NCBI GenBank assembly: GCA_033002965.1
Contig: JAURVB010006619.1
Coordinates: 1 to 64,000, forward strand
Direction: 5' to 3'
Source of the DNA: Piper betle
Lineage: Eukaryota; Streptophyta; Magnoliopsida; Piperales; Piperaceae
Length of the DNA: 64,000 bases
Every line of letters begins with the position of its first letter. The first letter of the stretch is position 1. This document shows, in pieces, positions 1 through 12,523 of the stretch. Both the position numbers and the translations under genes were made by a program. Under the pieces are notes generated by a model. It was not told where the DNA came from. It did no database searches and saw nothing but the letters and a program-made list of their open reading frames with translations.

Positions 1-956
1 AATTGATAGTCGGGAAGGAAATTTTAGAAGAAAGGAACAATTGCAGTAGTCGTTGATCATTTGTCACCTAGCTAGCTGCTAGAACAGCTTTATAAAAAAC
101 CAAAAGGGATGAAGAATTGGAATCAATCCTTTACTTCTGAAGCTTCTCTCAAGGAAGGTACTTATAAATCAGCTGGTTGTAAGAAAAATACCTTCCTCCT
201 CGCCTTGATCACAAGTGCATGCCGAGCATTTGTCAATAGTTCCTCCTGTTATTCCATTTTAATCTATTTTAACCAAATTATGAGGGATCCTTGAATACCA
301 ACAAGGTGGTGTTAGAATCAAAATGCATGTAGATCTTGCAGGCCTTACTTGAAGCTATGTTCCATACCAGACTGATGATGGTGATATACAATATCTACCA
401 GTCATCACCCTCGTCGTCTTCCACGTGATACCCAATGTCTGTCGAGGTCACGAACTCTAAACCGTAGAATCTATGCGATTATAAATGGAAAAAATTTTAA
501 TGATCGGATGTCCTTCTTAATACCAACCCTCATCTTTTTTATGTAGGCTTGAGTCAGGTAATGCAGGAGCAATGGCAGAATTCTAAGATACAATATCTAA
601 AAAAACAACAATAAAAATAATAACTGATACAACTTATAGATTTTTTAAAGATTCAAACTATCTAACCTTGTGCCTTAGAAAAGATCTTTGTTTTTAATCC
701 CATATAAAATCATAGTTGACCTGGTCCATAAGTTAACGAGAAAAGTAGTCAATTGCCCATAAAAAATTCTTCCATCCCATACACATCCTCTTGTTGTATC
801 ACAATTAAATAAGATATGAGAACCACAAATGATAATAACAACAATCTTCGATTATAATCACCAGATGTGTTTTATTAGGATCCATTATTATTGGTTATTG
901 GGTTGCAAAAAGGTTGCATAATAGTGGCGTCACTGCCGTTCTTCGACATATCCTTT
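1..956. other. AT-rich intergenic sequence, nothing recognised
   Basis: There is no open frame with recognisable protein similarity, and stop codons are dense in all frames. I see no tRNA-like or rRNA-like segment. The short open frames here lack coding character. Confidence 0.6.
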
Positions 957-1354
957 GTCGAATATATAGTTTTTGGATTAATAGAAACTTATGAAACTTG
1001 TTTCAAGTCTCTTTTGGGGCCCATAAGGCCCAATAATGGTATCAGAGCATGGTTAGTTTTGGTGTTCTCTCGGTTTGCCTCATGGTATGTCAGCTAGCCC
1101 GAATTTGAGTCTTGTTGAACTTCATTATAACGTGTGGACCTAACATGTGTGAGGGAGAGATGATTCGGATGATATGATGTATATGAGGGAGGATATTGTT
1201 GGGTTAATATCACATCAGTCGTGAATGGTATTGGTGACTTGTATATAGGTTAATAAAAAGTCTTTTTTCTTAAGTTAGCTTTTAGATTATGAAAGACCTA
1301 TAAAACTTATTTCAAGTCTCTTTTGAGAGCCCGTAAGGCCCAATAGTCGAATAC
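957..1354 (+). mobile_element. Copia-like LTR retrotransposon remnant
   Basis: The motif TGGTATCAGAGC, the usual plant primer-binding site complementary to initiator Met-tRNA, lies near 1038-1049. The stretch just upstream (about 985-1035, ending in a TTTCAAGTCTCTTTTGGGG...GGCCCAATA motif) is repeated almost exactly at 1300-1353. This fits the 3' end of a 5' LTR, the primer site, a short internal remnant, and then a second LTR starting near TGTTGGG at about 1198. No gag or pol is left, so this is a deleted, non-autonomous relic. The shared LTR ends and primer site are seen directly; assignment to Copia is inferred from the primer type. Confidence 0.55.
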
Positions 1355-4120
1355 ATATGCCACTGCATAAGCGAGAAGGTGATCAGAAGTACCATTGACT
1401 GTTTGGATATACAGTTCGGAAGATATATAGCCATTAACCACGTACATGATGTGCAGGGTGTGATTGATTATGCAGTATCCTGATTTGGCTAGGAAGACTC
1501 GAGCCTTGTTGGTGATTAGAGAAACTATAGAATTACATTATTATATGAGGCTATGGAAGAAGGTTATTGCTTTCGCATATTGAAGAGCTGTGTAGATGCA
1601 AGCTTTTTAGGTGATTAGTAAACAATCAGACCATGAGAAGCCAAAATTTTCCAAAATATATGCAACCTTCGTCCCTATTAGAAGTTGAAAATTGTGAAGA
1701 AGGAAGACGGAAAGGGAAGCACGGTGGAAGCGAACTAGAAGTCATGGCCGGGTGGTGGATAGTTAAAGATCTTTTTACCACTGAAGAAGGAGAATATATA
1801 AGAAGTTACTAAATTACCATTCAGTTTTAAATCTACTCCAGCGAAGGAGACTGTAGTAGACAAACACAATAAAAAAATTATAGATGGACAGATTTTACCA
1901 CATCAAAGCTTCAATCTTCCTAAAAAAACATGTGATCACTTCAATTACTGTAGAAATTTAAATATATGATAAAATATAAGTAAGATAAAAACTTATCTTG
2001 CAGCGGAATGGATTGATGGAGAAGAGTGACCACGCTCACAAGTCAAGACTTGATCACTAAGAAAAAGATTAATTTTCACGACCTATCATTCCTCTCCTTG
2101 GAAACACCGTAACTTATTATTCTTTCCCTTTTTAATGTTGGGGAGAAAGATATAATATTTGTAGGTTTTTCCATCATTATCTCGAACTAACTGATATGAT
2201 AAATATCATGAAGATAATATTTGATTAACTTGAAACTAAATCAAAGTTAGTCTATTGATTGATTTGATGTAGTCCATCATCTATGAATGTCTCCACCAAA
2301 CAATACGCCAATAATTACAAACAATGACAAGATATTAAAAATGGTCATCACTTTTGTAAGGTGCAATGTATAATACGACATGTTTTACAATTCACCTATG
2401 CAAAATTTACAATATATATATCAACAATCCACCCTCTCGGTGTAAACAAGTGCATAATGTACACTGGTCACATGATGCCCATATTCCTTTTGACCTGGGT
2501 TCAATATCTTTCACATTTTTTCTACCTACAATGCCTAATTTAATTCATTACTAACCATAGATGACACTAACATAAACATATGTATTAACACGAATTGCAT
2601 AACAAAACGCTAAACTTGTATAATATATGAATTCTATACATGCCATGACCATTTCAATACTACTTTATAACTAATCATATAACAACTAAATATGCTATAT
2701 GCAATAGTTGCATGAATATAAATAGCATAATATAGTAGGCAAATATGCATCACATGTACCAATCAATACATTCTACATATGCAATTCCTAACCATTTTAT
2801 TATAAACATTTCATAATAATGCATAAATTAAGATCCCGTTTTTATGTGTTAATAATCATGGGTTTTCAGTTATGATCAAGCATAGATTACATGCATGAAG
2901 TATGAATCGCATACATGCAATTAATCATGTTTATACACATCTATATCTAACATGGAGAAGAATTATCTAATAAATGAGTAAACATGCATCCACTAAATTC
3001 TAAATAATTTACTTTTTAAACGAAAATTTTCTCCTAAAATATTTTTTTACAATCAAAGCAATCGAGCCACACTAATCACTGAGTTAACTAGATTGAAAAT
3101 GAAGTCCTAGATATAATTATAGGGTTGCAAGTTATGCGATCAAAGATATTTATTATTATTAGATACTTTTTTTACCATTAACCATTATCGCACCACTTTT
3201 CTAACCATTTGTTGCCAATTTTTAATCATTTTAATTAGTAGCAAAACGTTAAAAATTGATAAATTTTAGTTTGAGTCATAATTTTTTGGCTACATAAAGT
3301 CCTTGCCAATATCACAAAATTTGTTCCACTTGTATCATTTATTTACATTCAATCAACCTTTAAAAGAATATAATAATATATATTTTTAATTATACATAAT
3401 AATAATACTACTTCTTATCTATATAGACCTATTTTTACTTTTAAAAATAAATAATTTCCTTCAATGAAAGTGTTACATTTGTAAAATGGTATCGGTGAAA
3501 ACTTCAACTGCTACCATTTTGAAAGGAAACAGTAAGGTTAAATTTATCTCTTTTTTAAAAATAGTAAAAAAATTTAGACATTTTATTTTAATTTAATTTG
3601 AAAACAGTCGATAAAATAGTAAACTGATCGATCACTTGCAACCTTGTTATAAACCTTTCCTTCATTGGTGTGAATCTCCAAAAATTAATTTCATATCAAA
3701 TATCTACTTGAGTAAGATTTGCATGTAGATCTTCAAATTGATTTAATTATTTTGAATAGATGACTTAAGCTTATTCATTTGCAATTGTGTTGGGTTATTT
3801 CAAATGGTACTTGAGTCAGTTCGAAACTATATTAAATAGTGGGGGACTTGTATGGACATGGGTTAGGCTGATGGGCAAAAAAGAAATTTCGAAGACTTAA
3901 TTTCTCAAAGTTGGTAGATTATAATACTTATTAAATTAGTCTCGCATCCAATACTTACTGGATTATTAAGATCCAGTATGTTAGCAAAAATGTAGCTATA
4001 GATTTTTAACTTTAGTTTTAACCACTTTTGAAAAAATGATTTAGGCCTAATAATTTATACTTGGATCGGGTTGTTACAACCTATTTCTAAGGTTTTGAAT
4101 GAGAATTTAGGAGGCACAAG
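1355..4120. other. AT-rich intergenic sequence without recognisable genes
   Basis: Very AT-rich, with many short direct motifs and homopolymers. I see no protein similarity in the short open frames, including the overlapping pair at 2361-2554. It is probably decayed transposon sequence, but no boundary is visible. Confidence 0.5.
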
Positions 4121-4473
4121 AATAAACCATTGAATTGGGCCCCTTGAAAGGTACTTGTAACAACCAAATGATACTTGCAATATGTGTCACTTAATTCAAA
4201 AGTTAGCTCAATAAATAAGATTTATTCATTAGCCTATGTATAAATCACCCCACGATCAATGTGTGATAAAATCAACAATCTCTCATTCATACATTGGGTG
4301 TCCACAAAAACTATCATCGTCTGGTAATCTACCATTCATCAAATGGAACCTATATATCATCATCTGAGAAACTCCTCTTAATTCACCAATTGGAACCCAT
4401 AAAGAAACTTTCACAATCAGCATAGGCAAACAGCAAAGCATACTTGATTCTAATACCAATGTTCAGCAAAAGG

Positions 4474-6186
4474 TGTAAAACCCATGATTCGAGTCAGGGT
4501 TTTATAATCTAAACCAGTCGGTTCGACCATTATTTTCAGTCAAGTCAAGTTTTGTATGAGACAACCATTCATATTTCTCACTGACCATTCATTTTTCTCA
4601 CTGGCCATTCATTTTTCTCAACTGGATATTTATTTTTCTCCCTTGACATCTATTTATTCCACACTTCTGACATTGTCACCATCTAGCCACCACCATCCTT
4701 CTCACCGAGCTTTCTTCTTCTTTTTCTTCATTCTCTTTTTCCCCACGATCCTCACTCGAGCTGGCCACAACTTTGTTGTTGTTGCCGCATGACTGAGGAT
4801 TAGGTACAGAGTAGGAACTCACCGCCTAGGATTGAAGACACGTTCGAAGCTTCTACCAGGTCCATTTAGGACTCATTTCTTGTTTTACGCTCTACTCTAT
4901 TGTGTATTATTTTATTACTTGCAGGACAAGTTAAGTGGCATTTTATTGGATCCCACTTAACTCACCCTTGAGGATGAGATCCCTCGAATATGTTTTTGAA
5001 AACAAGATCCACCACAAGTTGCCTTCAGGCCTATTTCATAAATCTCTACCCAGACTTATATACATGTAGTTTTCGTGTTTTCAATAAGGAAAATTCAACA
5101 ACCGTACTATGCAAGCGGGCATGTGTCAGTCGAAGCCGGGAAATACCGACAACCATATGTGTTAGTCGAAGCCGGGAAATACTGACAACCATATGTGTTA
5201 GTCGAAGTCGGAAATACCAACAACTGTATATGCTAGTCGGAGCCAGAAATGCCGACAACCGTATGTGCCAATCGAAGCCAGAAATACCGACAACTGTGCT
5301 ACGCGAGCGGAGTATAAAACAATGGTTTAGGATATAATAGGAGTCCCAAGGGACCAAAAAGTGAAATGAGATAATGTCAAGAGAGGCGTCAACAGCAGCA
5401 GATCAGTTCAGTTAGAGATGCTTTCAGTTTAGTAGATGCCCTTTAGAGAGTTCACGAAAAAATGTTTTCTTTCATATCAGAGTTTGCTCTCATAGCCAAT
5501 TTGATATTAGTTATGATTTAGACCAATAGCACTCGTTACTGACGTGTTTTTTTATATAGGTGATGATCATGAATATGATGAGTCAACCTGGACGGAGGAG
5601 CAGTGATATCTCTTGCATACACACATGTCAGACGATAGAATGTTAATATTTTATTTATGCTGTCATTATATTGAAAATGATGTGATGTAATGCAAGTTAT
5701 GATAATATGATAGTAATATTATGATTTGAAAACAGATATTAATGTGCAAATCGAATGATAAAAGTGATATGTGAATAGAATGAATAGGTATGTCGAAACC
5801 CAAAATATAGAATATTTTGAGGTGACAAAATTAAATGTTTATGTGGAAAATATGATGCAATGAATGTATATTAATTTATGTAATTATACATGTTGTTTTG
5901 ATAGGGAGGCCCTTAATTGCATATTTAGGGAAAACTCTATCCGTCTTATTTAACGATTTTTTATCGATTTTCATCAAAATTATTTTGGTATGCAAATTGG
6001 TTGTCATGTCATCCATGCAGTAGCATGTTAGGGATTCGTGTATTCATCCATGCATAGCACTTGATATCTTTCATCTTTAGACATCGAGAGTAGATCCGCA
6101 GGGTTGAGTTCAGGTTAGCCGACCTAACCGGGACCATTGACATTCTGGTTCAGTTCTTGAGCATGAACCGGATTTGCGGTGTTACA
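4474..6186 (+). mobile_element. Solo-LTR-like element, copy 1, with 5-bp target duplication
   Basis: The element starts TGTAAAACCC, ends GGTGTTACA, and is flanked by a perfect 5-bp duplication, AAAGG, at 4469-4473 and 6187-6191. TG...CA ends plus a 5-bp target duplication are the signature of LTR-retrotransposon integration. No protein genes lie inside, so it is best read as a solo LTR or a large non-autonomous element. The segment 4800-5600 matches, inverted and diverged, 24.5-25.4 kb in copy 2. It carries an internal tandem array at 5118-5300. The true transcriptional orientation of the family is unclear because both ends begin TGTAA on their own strand. Confidence 0.75.
5118..5300. repeat. 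Tandem array, about 43-bp unit, inside solo-LTR copy 1
   Basis: A unit containing GTCGAAGCCGGGAAATACCG followed by ACAAC is repeated about four to five times with a few substitutions and small length changes. The overlapping open frames at 4990-5337 (+) and 5046-5357 (-) are by-products of this array and show no protein-family features. Confidence 0.75.
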
Positions 6187-6320
6187 AAAGGCCCTCAAAA
6201 GGGATTTGTAATAATCAAAGAAGATTTGCAACATGTGTCATTGGCCTATATTAATTCAAAAGTTAGCTCAAAGAATAAGGTTTCTCATTAGTCATTTACA
6301 AACCACCAACATCATACATG

Positions 6321-8800
6321 AGCGATGTAAGAGAAACTCACGTAAATAATAATTTGAATTATTGAGTAATATACATTCTCTAATGCAAAACTTCTTTCAA
6401 ATATTAGATTTTCAAGTGTTTTTCCTTTTAATTATGGGCATTAAAGTGAGTTAGACACAAGTGATTTTTTTGAGAGAGACTAGTGATTATTTTGAAAATG
6501 GACCAAAATTTCTTCTATATACTATAGTTTAAAAGTCATTTTTTACTCCAAAAACTACCCGAGTTGACTCGACTCTGTAGCTTGCGAGTCAAGCTTTACG
6601 GATAACTCCATACTAATTGATTTAGTAATGGACTTTCCAATTCATGTTATTGAAGTTATCAAAATATATTATTTTTTAGATTAACTAAATCAATATTTTT
6701 ATGTAATATAAATAATATGTTTATTAATTTCAAGTGTCAAAATGAGCAATATATAATAATGTCATATAACTTTTTATTTACATAATTAAAATTTTAATAT
6801 AAATAACTTTGAGTTAACTTAACGTTATTTCCATTCAAAGGCATACATAGTCGAGTCCAAGTAAAACCATATTTAGCCTAAAACTCAGGGATTAAACAAC
6901 TCCTTCAGGGTTTTTTTAAAAAAAGAAAATAAAAGAACAAATAGGCCATAATTGGCAACAAAAACAACGGGATCGTCTCATATTAGAAGATTCCATACCA
7001 AAATTCGCATAACCTTCCCTTACACCACAAGCATCAATGCATCATTCCATATTAGATTCCGCCAATCCCACTTCCGATATTGACGTCTTCATTTCCTACG
7101 CGATAGCCACGTAGTCAACTATGTAGCCATACATGCAGCCCATTGTTTAGCTAATAAAATATTTTGTTATTACTCTTCTTTTAAAAAATATAATAACTAG
7201 TAAAAGATGGGTTTAAAATGTTTTAATTTTTCAACTAAAATCTAGTATTATTTTCCTTGTAAAAGAAAATTAAAATATAATACTTATATACATGTTCAAT
7301 TTTCTTGAGAGAAATAATTTTAAAACAAAAAATGTTAGTTTTTTTATTGAACAAATTATATTTGTATAAATTAAAAATCAATATTTTAGTTGTTTTTGTT
7401 TTCAAACACTTCTGAAATCAAACTCACGAATAAATATGGCCTTGATATATTACATATATATACTAATTGGAGTACAAAATTTTGATTGTTTAATTTTTGG
7501 ACATGAATGTTTTAAAAACTATAATTTTATTCATAATTTGTCTAAATAATCTTATTTAATAATTTTTTAAAATATAATTAAAAGATAGGATTTCATTAAA
7601 GTTCTTATACATCATTATCATAAAAGAATTGATAGTCAAATCTGTTTTTTTAAAGCATAGAACTATATTATTTTGTAATCACTGATTAATTCATCAACTG
7701 TGAATTATTTAGGCCAATATAAAAATATACTTAAATTATTAGTACGCTAGTTATTATAAATTTAGAGATTAGAACTATATATATTCAAATCTACATTGAG
7801 TATTCTTTCATAGAACACAAACAAGTATCTACAAACCAATTCTTATGATAATTTGAAGTGTCGAGGTAAAATAGAGCGGCTTATAACATTTATAAATAAA
7901 CTTGTGCTATTTTGAATAAATTTTTTGCTAATAAATAATTAATGTTTATATTTTTTATTTGTATTATTAAATGTAAAAGTAAAACAAATCAGTAGAATCA
8001 ATTAATTAAACTGATTTAAACAGTAATATCACTTAAGAAAAAAATATTTATGTTTAAATCGTTATAGAACAAAGTTGAATTAGGGGTCCTTATCGGGTTC
8101 GGATACTCATAAAACTTGAACTGACTAGAACCCAAATGACAAGGTTTTGGATCATTAATAATAAATTTTGGTTTGAGAGAAATAGACTCAATTATAAATA
8201 GTCAGGTTTGATAATAAAGTGATAGGTAATGGTACCTAGTACCCGATACCCAATTTTTATATTATAATATTAATTCTGAAGATTAATACCTTATTAACTT
8301 TTAAAACTAATATTTATTAATAAAATTATCAAATATTCTATTTGCATTTTAAAAATATTTTTCACTTAGCTTTTCCTTCTAGAATATATATTATTATTAT
8401 ATAGCTTGAATTTTTTCCCAAACATGTAATTTAAATAGTTAAATAGTTATTAGTTTAATAAATAGTTAGGGTTGGTTTTGCCTTAATAGTAAATAATCGG
8501 GTTTGGTATTATAGGTAAAGAATTAAAAGATAAATAATTAGGTTTAATTTATAAATTTAGCTTAAGCGATGAGTTTGGTGTAAGCAATATCGACCTAAAT
8601 CGGACAGACAGGCACCCTGAGTGGAATCCGTTGAATCAAACAAATCGATTTGATAAATCCCATGAGTTGTATTTATTCTATTAACTATCCTACCAGCGAA
8701 AATCTGAAGTAGGTACAATCGCGTAACTGAAAAAATACGTCAGTTTAGAATAGAGCCTATTTTTAACAGACATGCCAGCTCAGACATTTTCCCTCCTATT
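6321..8800. other. AT-rich upstream region of the MGDG synthase gene
   Basis: Highly AT-rich with no recognisable coding segment. It includes the promoter side of the gene that starts at 8892, but I could not fix a TATA box or transcription start with confidence. Poly(T)-rich tracts suggest decayed repeats. Confidence 0.5.
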
Positions 8801-8891
8801 TTAGCCTTCCAAAAACCTCCACCCCCTCCCCGCCACCACCTCCCCTCGCCGGCGACGTTTTCCGGCGGTGGCGGAGTCTCCTGCGACCAAC

Positions 8892-11809
8892 ATGGTCACC
8901 TCCATCGCCTCGCCGCGCAAGTTCCTGAGGGACTCGGTGTTCAAGGGCGTCATTGGCTCGCCCCGGCGCGGCCGCTCCTCATCGAGGTTCGGCGGGTCCG
9001 GCGGCGAGTTCGACGATGGCGCCGGCGAGGACCCGATGGAGATGGTGCAGCTCGGGGCGGAGCGGACGAAGAACGTGCTCATTCTCATGAGCGACACCGG
9101 CGGCGGCCACCGCGCCTCCGCCGAGGCCATCAAGGACGCCTTCAGGTTGGAATTCGGCGACGAGTATCGTGTATGTGCATCAAATTCTTTCGTTTTTCTT
9201 CCAATTTTTCGAAGATTCGAAATATGAATTTTCTTCAAGAAATGCTCGAATTCATGGTGGGATCCGTAAAAAGAATGATATCTTTTGAATGTATTCTTGT
9301 TGCTTTTACGACTAACATTTCAATCTTTCTGACCCAGTTTATAACTATGTTGGATCATTCTCTGTTCTTCAAAAAGATTTGATTTTTGCATGTAATTCAT
9401 ATTACCCTCTTCCTAACTATCTGTTTTGATCGTTCTATGTTCCAATCTTATTCAAAATTTGATCTAGCTATTGCCTAAGTTCAGTTTTTAATTGAACGAG
9501 AGTCAGATTGAGATGGTGTGGTAACCAGATCTAGATCTTTCTTGGTTGTCTTTTGTTGCAGGTGTTTGTGAAGGATGTGTGGAAAGAACATGCAGGGTGG
9601 CCATTGAATGACATGGAGAGGTCATACAAGTTCATGGTGAAGCATGTCCAGCTCTGGAAGGTTGCTTTCCACACCAGCTCCCCTCGGTGGGTTCACTGTG
9701 TTTACTTTGCAGCAATCGCCGCCTTCTACGCCAAGTTAGTGAGAAACTTCTTTTCGATGCTCATGGCTCTCAGATTTCTCAACCAGTCAATTAGTTTTAG
9801 CCTGTTTTGATCGTTGCCTTGTGATTGTGAGTAATGTCTTCCATTGAGTACAATACAATCCATGTTATTAATTGTTCGCTCCTCGTGATAAATGCTCTAA
9901 GCTTTCTCAATCACTCAATTACTTGAGCTCGTTTTCCTCTTTGCCATGTGAGTGACATTTATCTTCCGTTGAACTAAATATAATGCATGTTGTAATTGTT
10001 TATTCCCCAACACTATAGTTTCTAATTTATTTATATATCATGTTTTGATGGGCACAAAAATATTAATCTGCATTCAGACACCAAGTTGTGCTGTCATGGG
10101 TTGTCAGCTAATCCTTCTCAGATTTGGAACCATTTGGCATTTGCTGCCATTTACTGCTTTTTTTAAAAAAAAATCTTTAGTTTCTGTCCTTACTGAGAAA
10201 ACAATTTTTTACTGGCTTCCTGTTTGTTTGTTTGTTTTTTGTTTGTTCATTGTTGTTGAGTGAATGCTTGTTTTATCTGATTTTTGCTGGTGTTGTTTAC
10301 TCAGAAAAGTGGAGGCCGGTTTGATGGAGTACAAGCCTGATATAATTATAAGCGTCCATCCTCTCATGCAACACATTCCTCTGTCGGTTCTCAGATGGCA
10401 AGGCCTTGATAAGAAAGTCATCTTTGTCACAGTCATTACAGACCTCAATACATGCCATCCAACTTGGTCTGTTTCACCAATAACCAATTTCTTGATCCAT
10501 GTTTAACTTGAATATGAGACAACAATTTTGTTGCAGATCCTAACTGGTCATTTCTCAGGTTTCATCCCGGCGTGAACAGGTGCTACTGTCCATCAGAAGA
10601 AGTTTCCAAAAGGGCATCACTGGACGGCTTGGAGTCACCTCAGATACGTGTTTTTGGTCTCCCTGTTCGGCCATCTTTTTGCCGTGCGGTGCTTGACAAG
10701 GTTGGTTGAACGTTCACTGCACATGCATGCATACAATTTCATGCTGGCAAACCAGCGTTTGAGGCTTACCCAATTTCAGGATGATCTGAGGCAAGAACTA
10801 GATATGGACCATGAACTGCCTGCGGTGTTATTGATGGGTGGTGGCGAGGGAATGGGCCCTGTCAAGAAAACTGCTACAGCACTGGGGGAGGCTTTGTTTG
10901 ATGAAAAGAACGGCAAACCGATTGGGCAAATAGTAATTATATGTGGTAGAAATCAAGTTTTGGCGTCCACTTTAGAGTCAGACAAGTGGAAGGTACCAGT
11001 GAAGGTGAGACCAGCTTTGTTAATTTCCTTCAAAAGCATAATAATAAACTTGCCATATTTTGGGTGTTGAGATCCAACCCAGAATTTCTTTTTACCTGCA
11101 GATTAGAGGATTTGAGAAGCAGATGGAGAAATGGATGGGAGCATGCGATTGCATCATAACAAAGGTAAAGGACATACCATGTGTACTACCAGCAATACAT
11201 TAGTATGTGTACCGAGTTCAAGAATAATAATCTGATGTTTCAAAATCTGGTTTTATAGGCTGGTCCAGGTACAATTGCCGAGGCTTTGATACGAGGCCTT
11301 CCAATCATTCTGAACGACTTCATTCCTGGCCAGGTCAGTGCAATTACTGCAGTGTTCGTGTCTAACTTCAGTGTTGTGCTCCAGAGTTGAAGCGTTAGAT
11401 AATATATGCTTCCATGCTCTAATATTCAATCTAGCATCTTAAAGTAAATTGCTAGTGCCGGATCATCGATTGCTCACTTTTTTCAAATGGGCAATTCTCC
11501 AAAATGCTAATCAGAGGATACAAACATAAAAGTTGTGTCTGAACTTGCAGGAAGTAGGAAACGTTCCTTACGTGGTTGACAATGGTGCCGGGGTCTTCTC
11601 CAGAAGCCCAAAGGAAACTGCCAAGCTTGTTGCAGAATGGTTCGGACCCAAGAGAGGAGCTCAAGAGAATGGCAGAGAATGCCGTGAAACTTTCCCAACC
11701 AGATGCCGTGTTCAACATTGTGAAGGACATAGATGAGCTAGCCCGCCAAAGGGGGCCAATGCCCAAGATTGATTACTCCTTCACCTCTTCCTTTTCATAC
11801 CCAATCTAG
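8892..11809 (+). CDS. MGD2: Type B monogalactosyldiacylglycerol synthase, 8 exons
   Basis: It transfers galactose from UDP-galactose to diacylglycerol to make MGDG. Exons: 8892-9170, 9562-9734, 10305-10466, 10559-10700, 10780-11004, 11102-11164, 11259-11333 and 11551-11809, all GT-AG with compatible phases. About 459 residues, close to Arabidopsis MGD2/MGD3. The N-terminal glycosyltransferase domain begins after [12 protein letters not shown], with the glycine-rich [12 protein letters not shown] near residue 66; later blocks include [13 protein letters not shown], the nucleotide-binding GGGEGMGP and [14 protein letters not shown]. The short N-terminus without an obvious transit peptide fits type B enzymes, which act at the plastid outer envelope and are typically induced by phosphate starvation (family knowledge). 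I chose the ATG at 8892; no in-frame ATG lies just upstream. In the last exon the frame breaks near 11650-11658: two bases of a GA run seem missing between GPKR and ELKRMAEN, and the downstream frame then runs to the stop. MGD2 versus MGD3 cannot be separated. Confidence 0.93.
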
Positions 11810-11910
11810 CATTTGTTACTCTTTTATTATTGGTGTCATGCCCTGTAAAAAATATCAGCTTGATATTTATGTATTCTTTGGGACCTTGAAGAGGGGTTCT
11901 GTGATTGGCT

Positions 11911-11916
11911 AATAAA
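11911..11916 (+). promoter_or_regulatory. Candidate polyadenylation signal of the MGDG synthase gene
   Basis: An AATAAA hexamer lies about 100 bp after the stop codon, at a plausible distance for a plant 3' UTR. The position is the only evidence. Confidence 0.4.
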
Positions 11917-12523
11917 GTCAGTAGATTGTGGAAGAACGGGTTGTTGACAGAAAAGTTTCTGGACAAGAAGACACTGATTTTTTTGTATTAATCTTCAGAT
12001 ATATATGCATGGCTTGCCAGTGTCTGTACCATGAAGATTGCAATTGTAATTTGTTACTTAGTATAACCCATTATTTGATGACTTGTATTTTTTGGTCGTT
12101 ACATTTGACACCACCATCTAACATAGTAATATACATTTGTATGACCGGCGTATATCCTCGTGGCATGATCCATACAAATGAAATTATCAAAAGAGCATTA
12201 AAAAAGCAGATGACATCAAATTTTAAACAATCTTATACGTTTAATTCCTCTAAACTATGAAAATAAAAAAGCAGCAAAATTATCAAATAGGAGGAATGTG
12301 AATGAGAAGCGACAATTTTCATTCTACACATGTTTGCAGTTTTCTTTCATGTCAGCAACTGCTCAAATCTAAAAAGTAAGAATTCAAAATGATAATCAGA
12401 GCATCTTTAGCTAATCAAAACGTAATTGATTGTGATCTGAGCTTGATAGTCCACACCCTTAAGCAACCATGCCCAACACTGCAATCTGGCAGCAGCTGCG
12501 GCAGACATCTCCATAACCAATGC
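11917..12523. other. Short convergent intergenic region and 3' UTRs
   Basis: It separates the 3' ends of two convergent genes. No coding similarity was found in the open frame at 11928-12260. It likely holds the untranslated 3' ends of both genes. Confidence 0.5.

Larger units (their letters stand above)
4125..6320 (-). mobile_element. Old LTR retroelement fragment, split by a younger insertion
   Basis: About 120 bp at 4141-4260 recurs, diverged, at 6190-6320; both contain ATTCAAAAGTTAGCTCAA. Between the first copy and the inserted element lies ATTCTAATACCA (about 4449-4460), the reverse complement of a Met-tRNA-type primer site (TGGTATTAGAAT). The simplest reading is a reverse-strand LTR element. 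Its 3' LTR is the 4141-4260 copy; its 5' LTR starts just right of the primer site and continues at 6187 after being interrupted by the element at 4474-6186. Internal genes are gone. The repeats and primer-like motif are seen; the reconstruction is inference. Confidence 0.45.

Noticed and set aside
4990..5357. Frames with internal amino-acid repeats on both strands
   Set aside because: Their repeats simply reflect the 43-bp DNA tandem array; there is no conserved domain.
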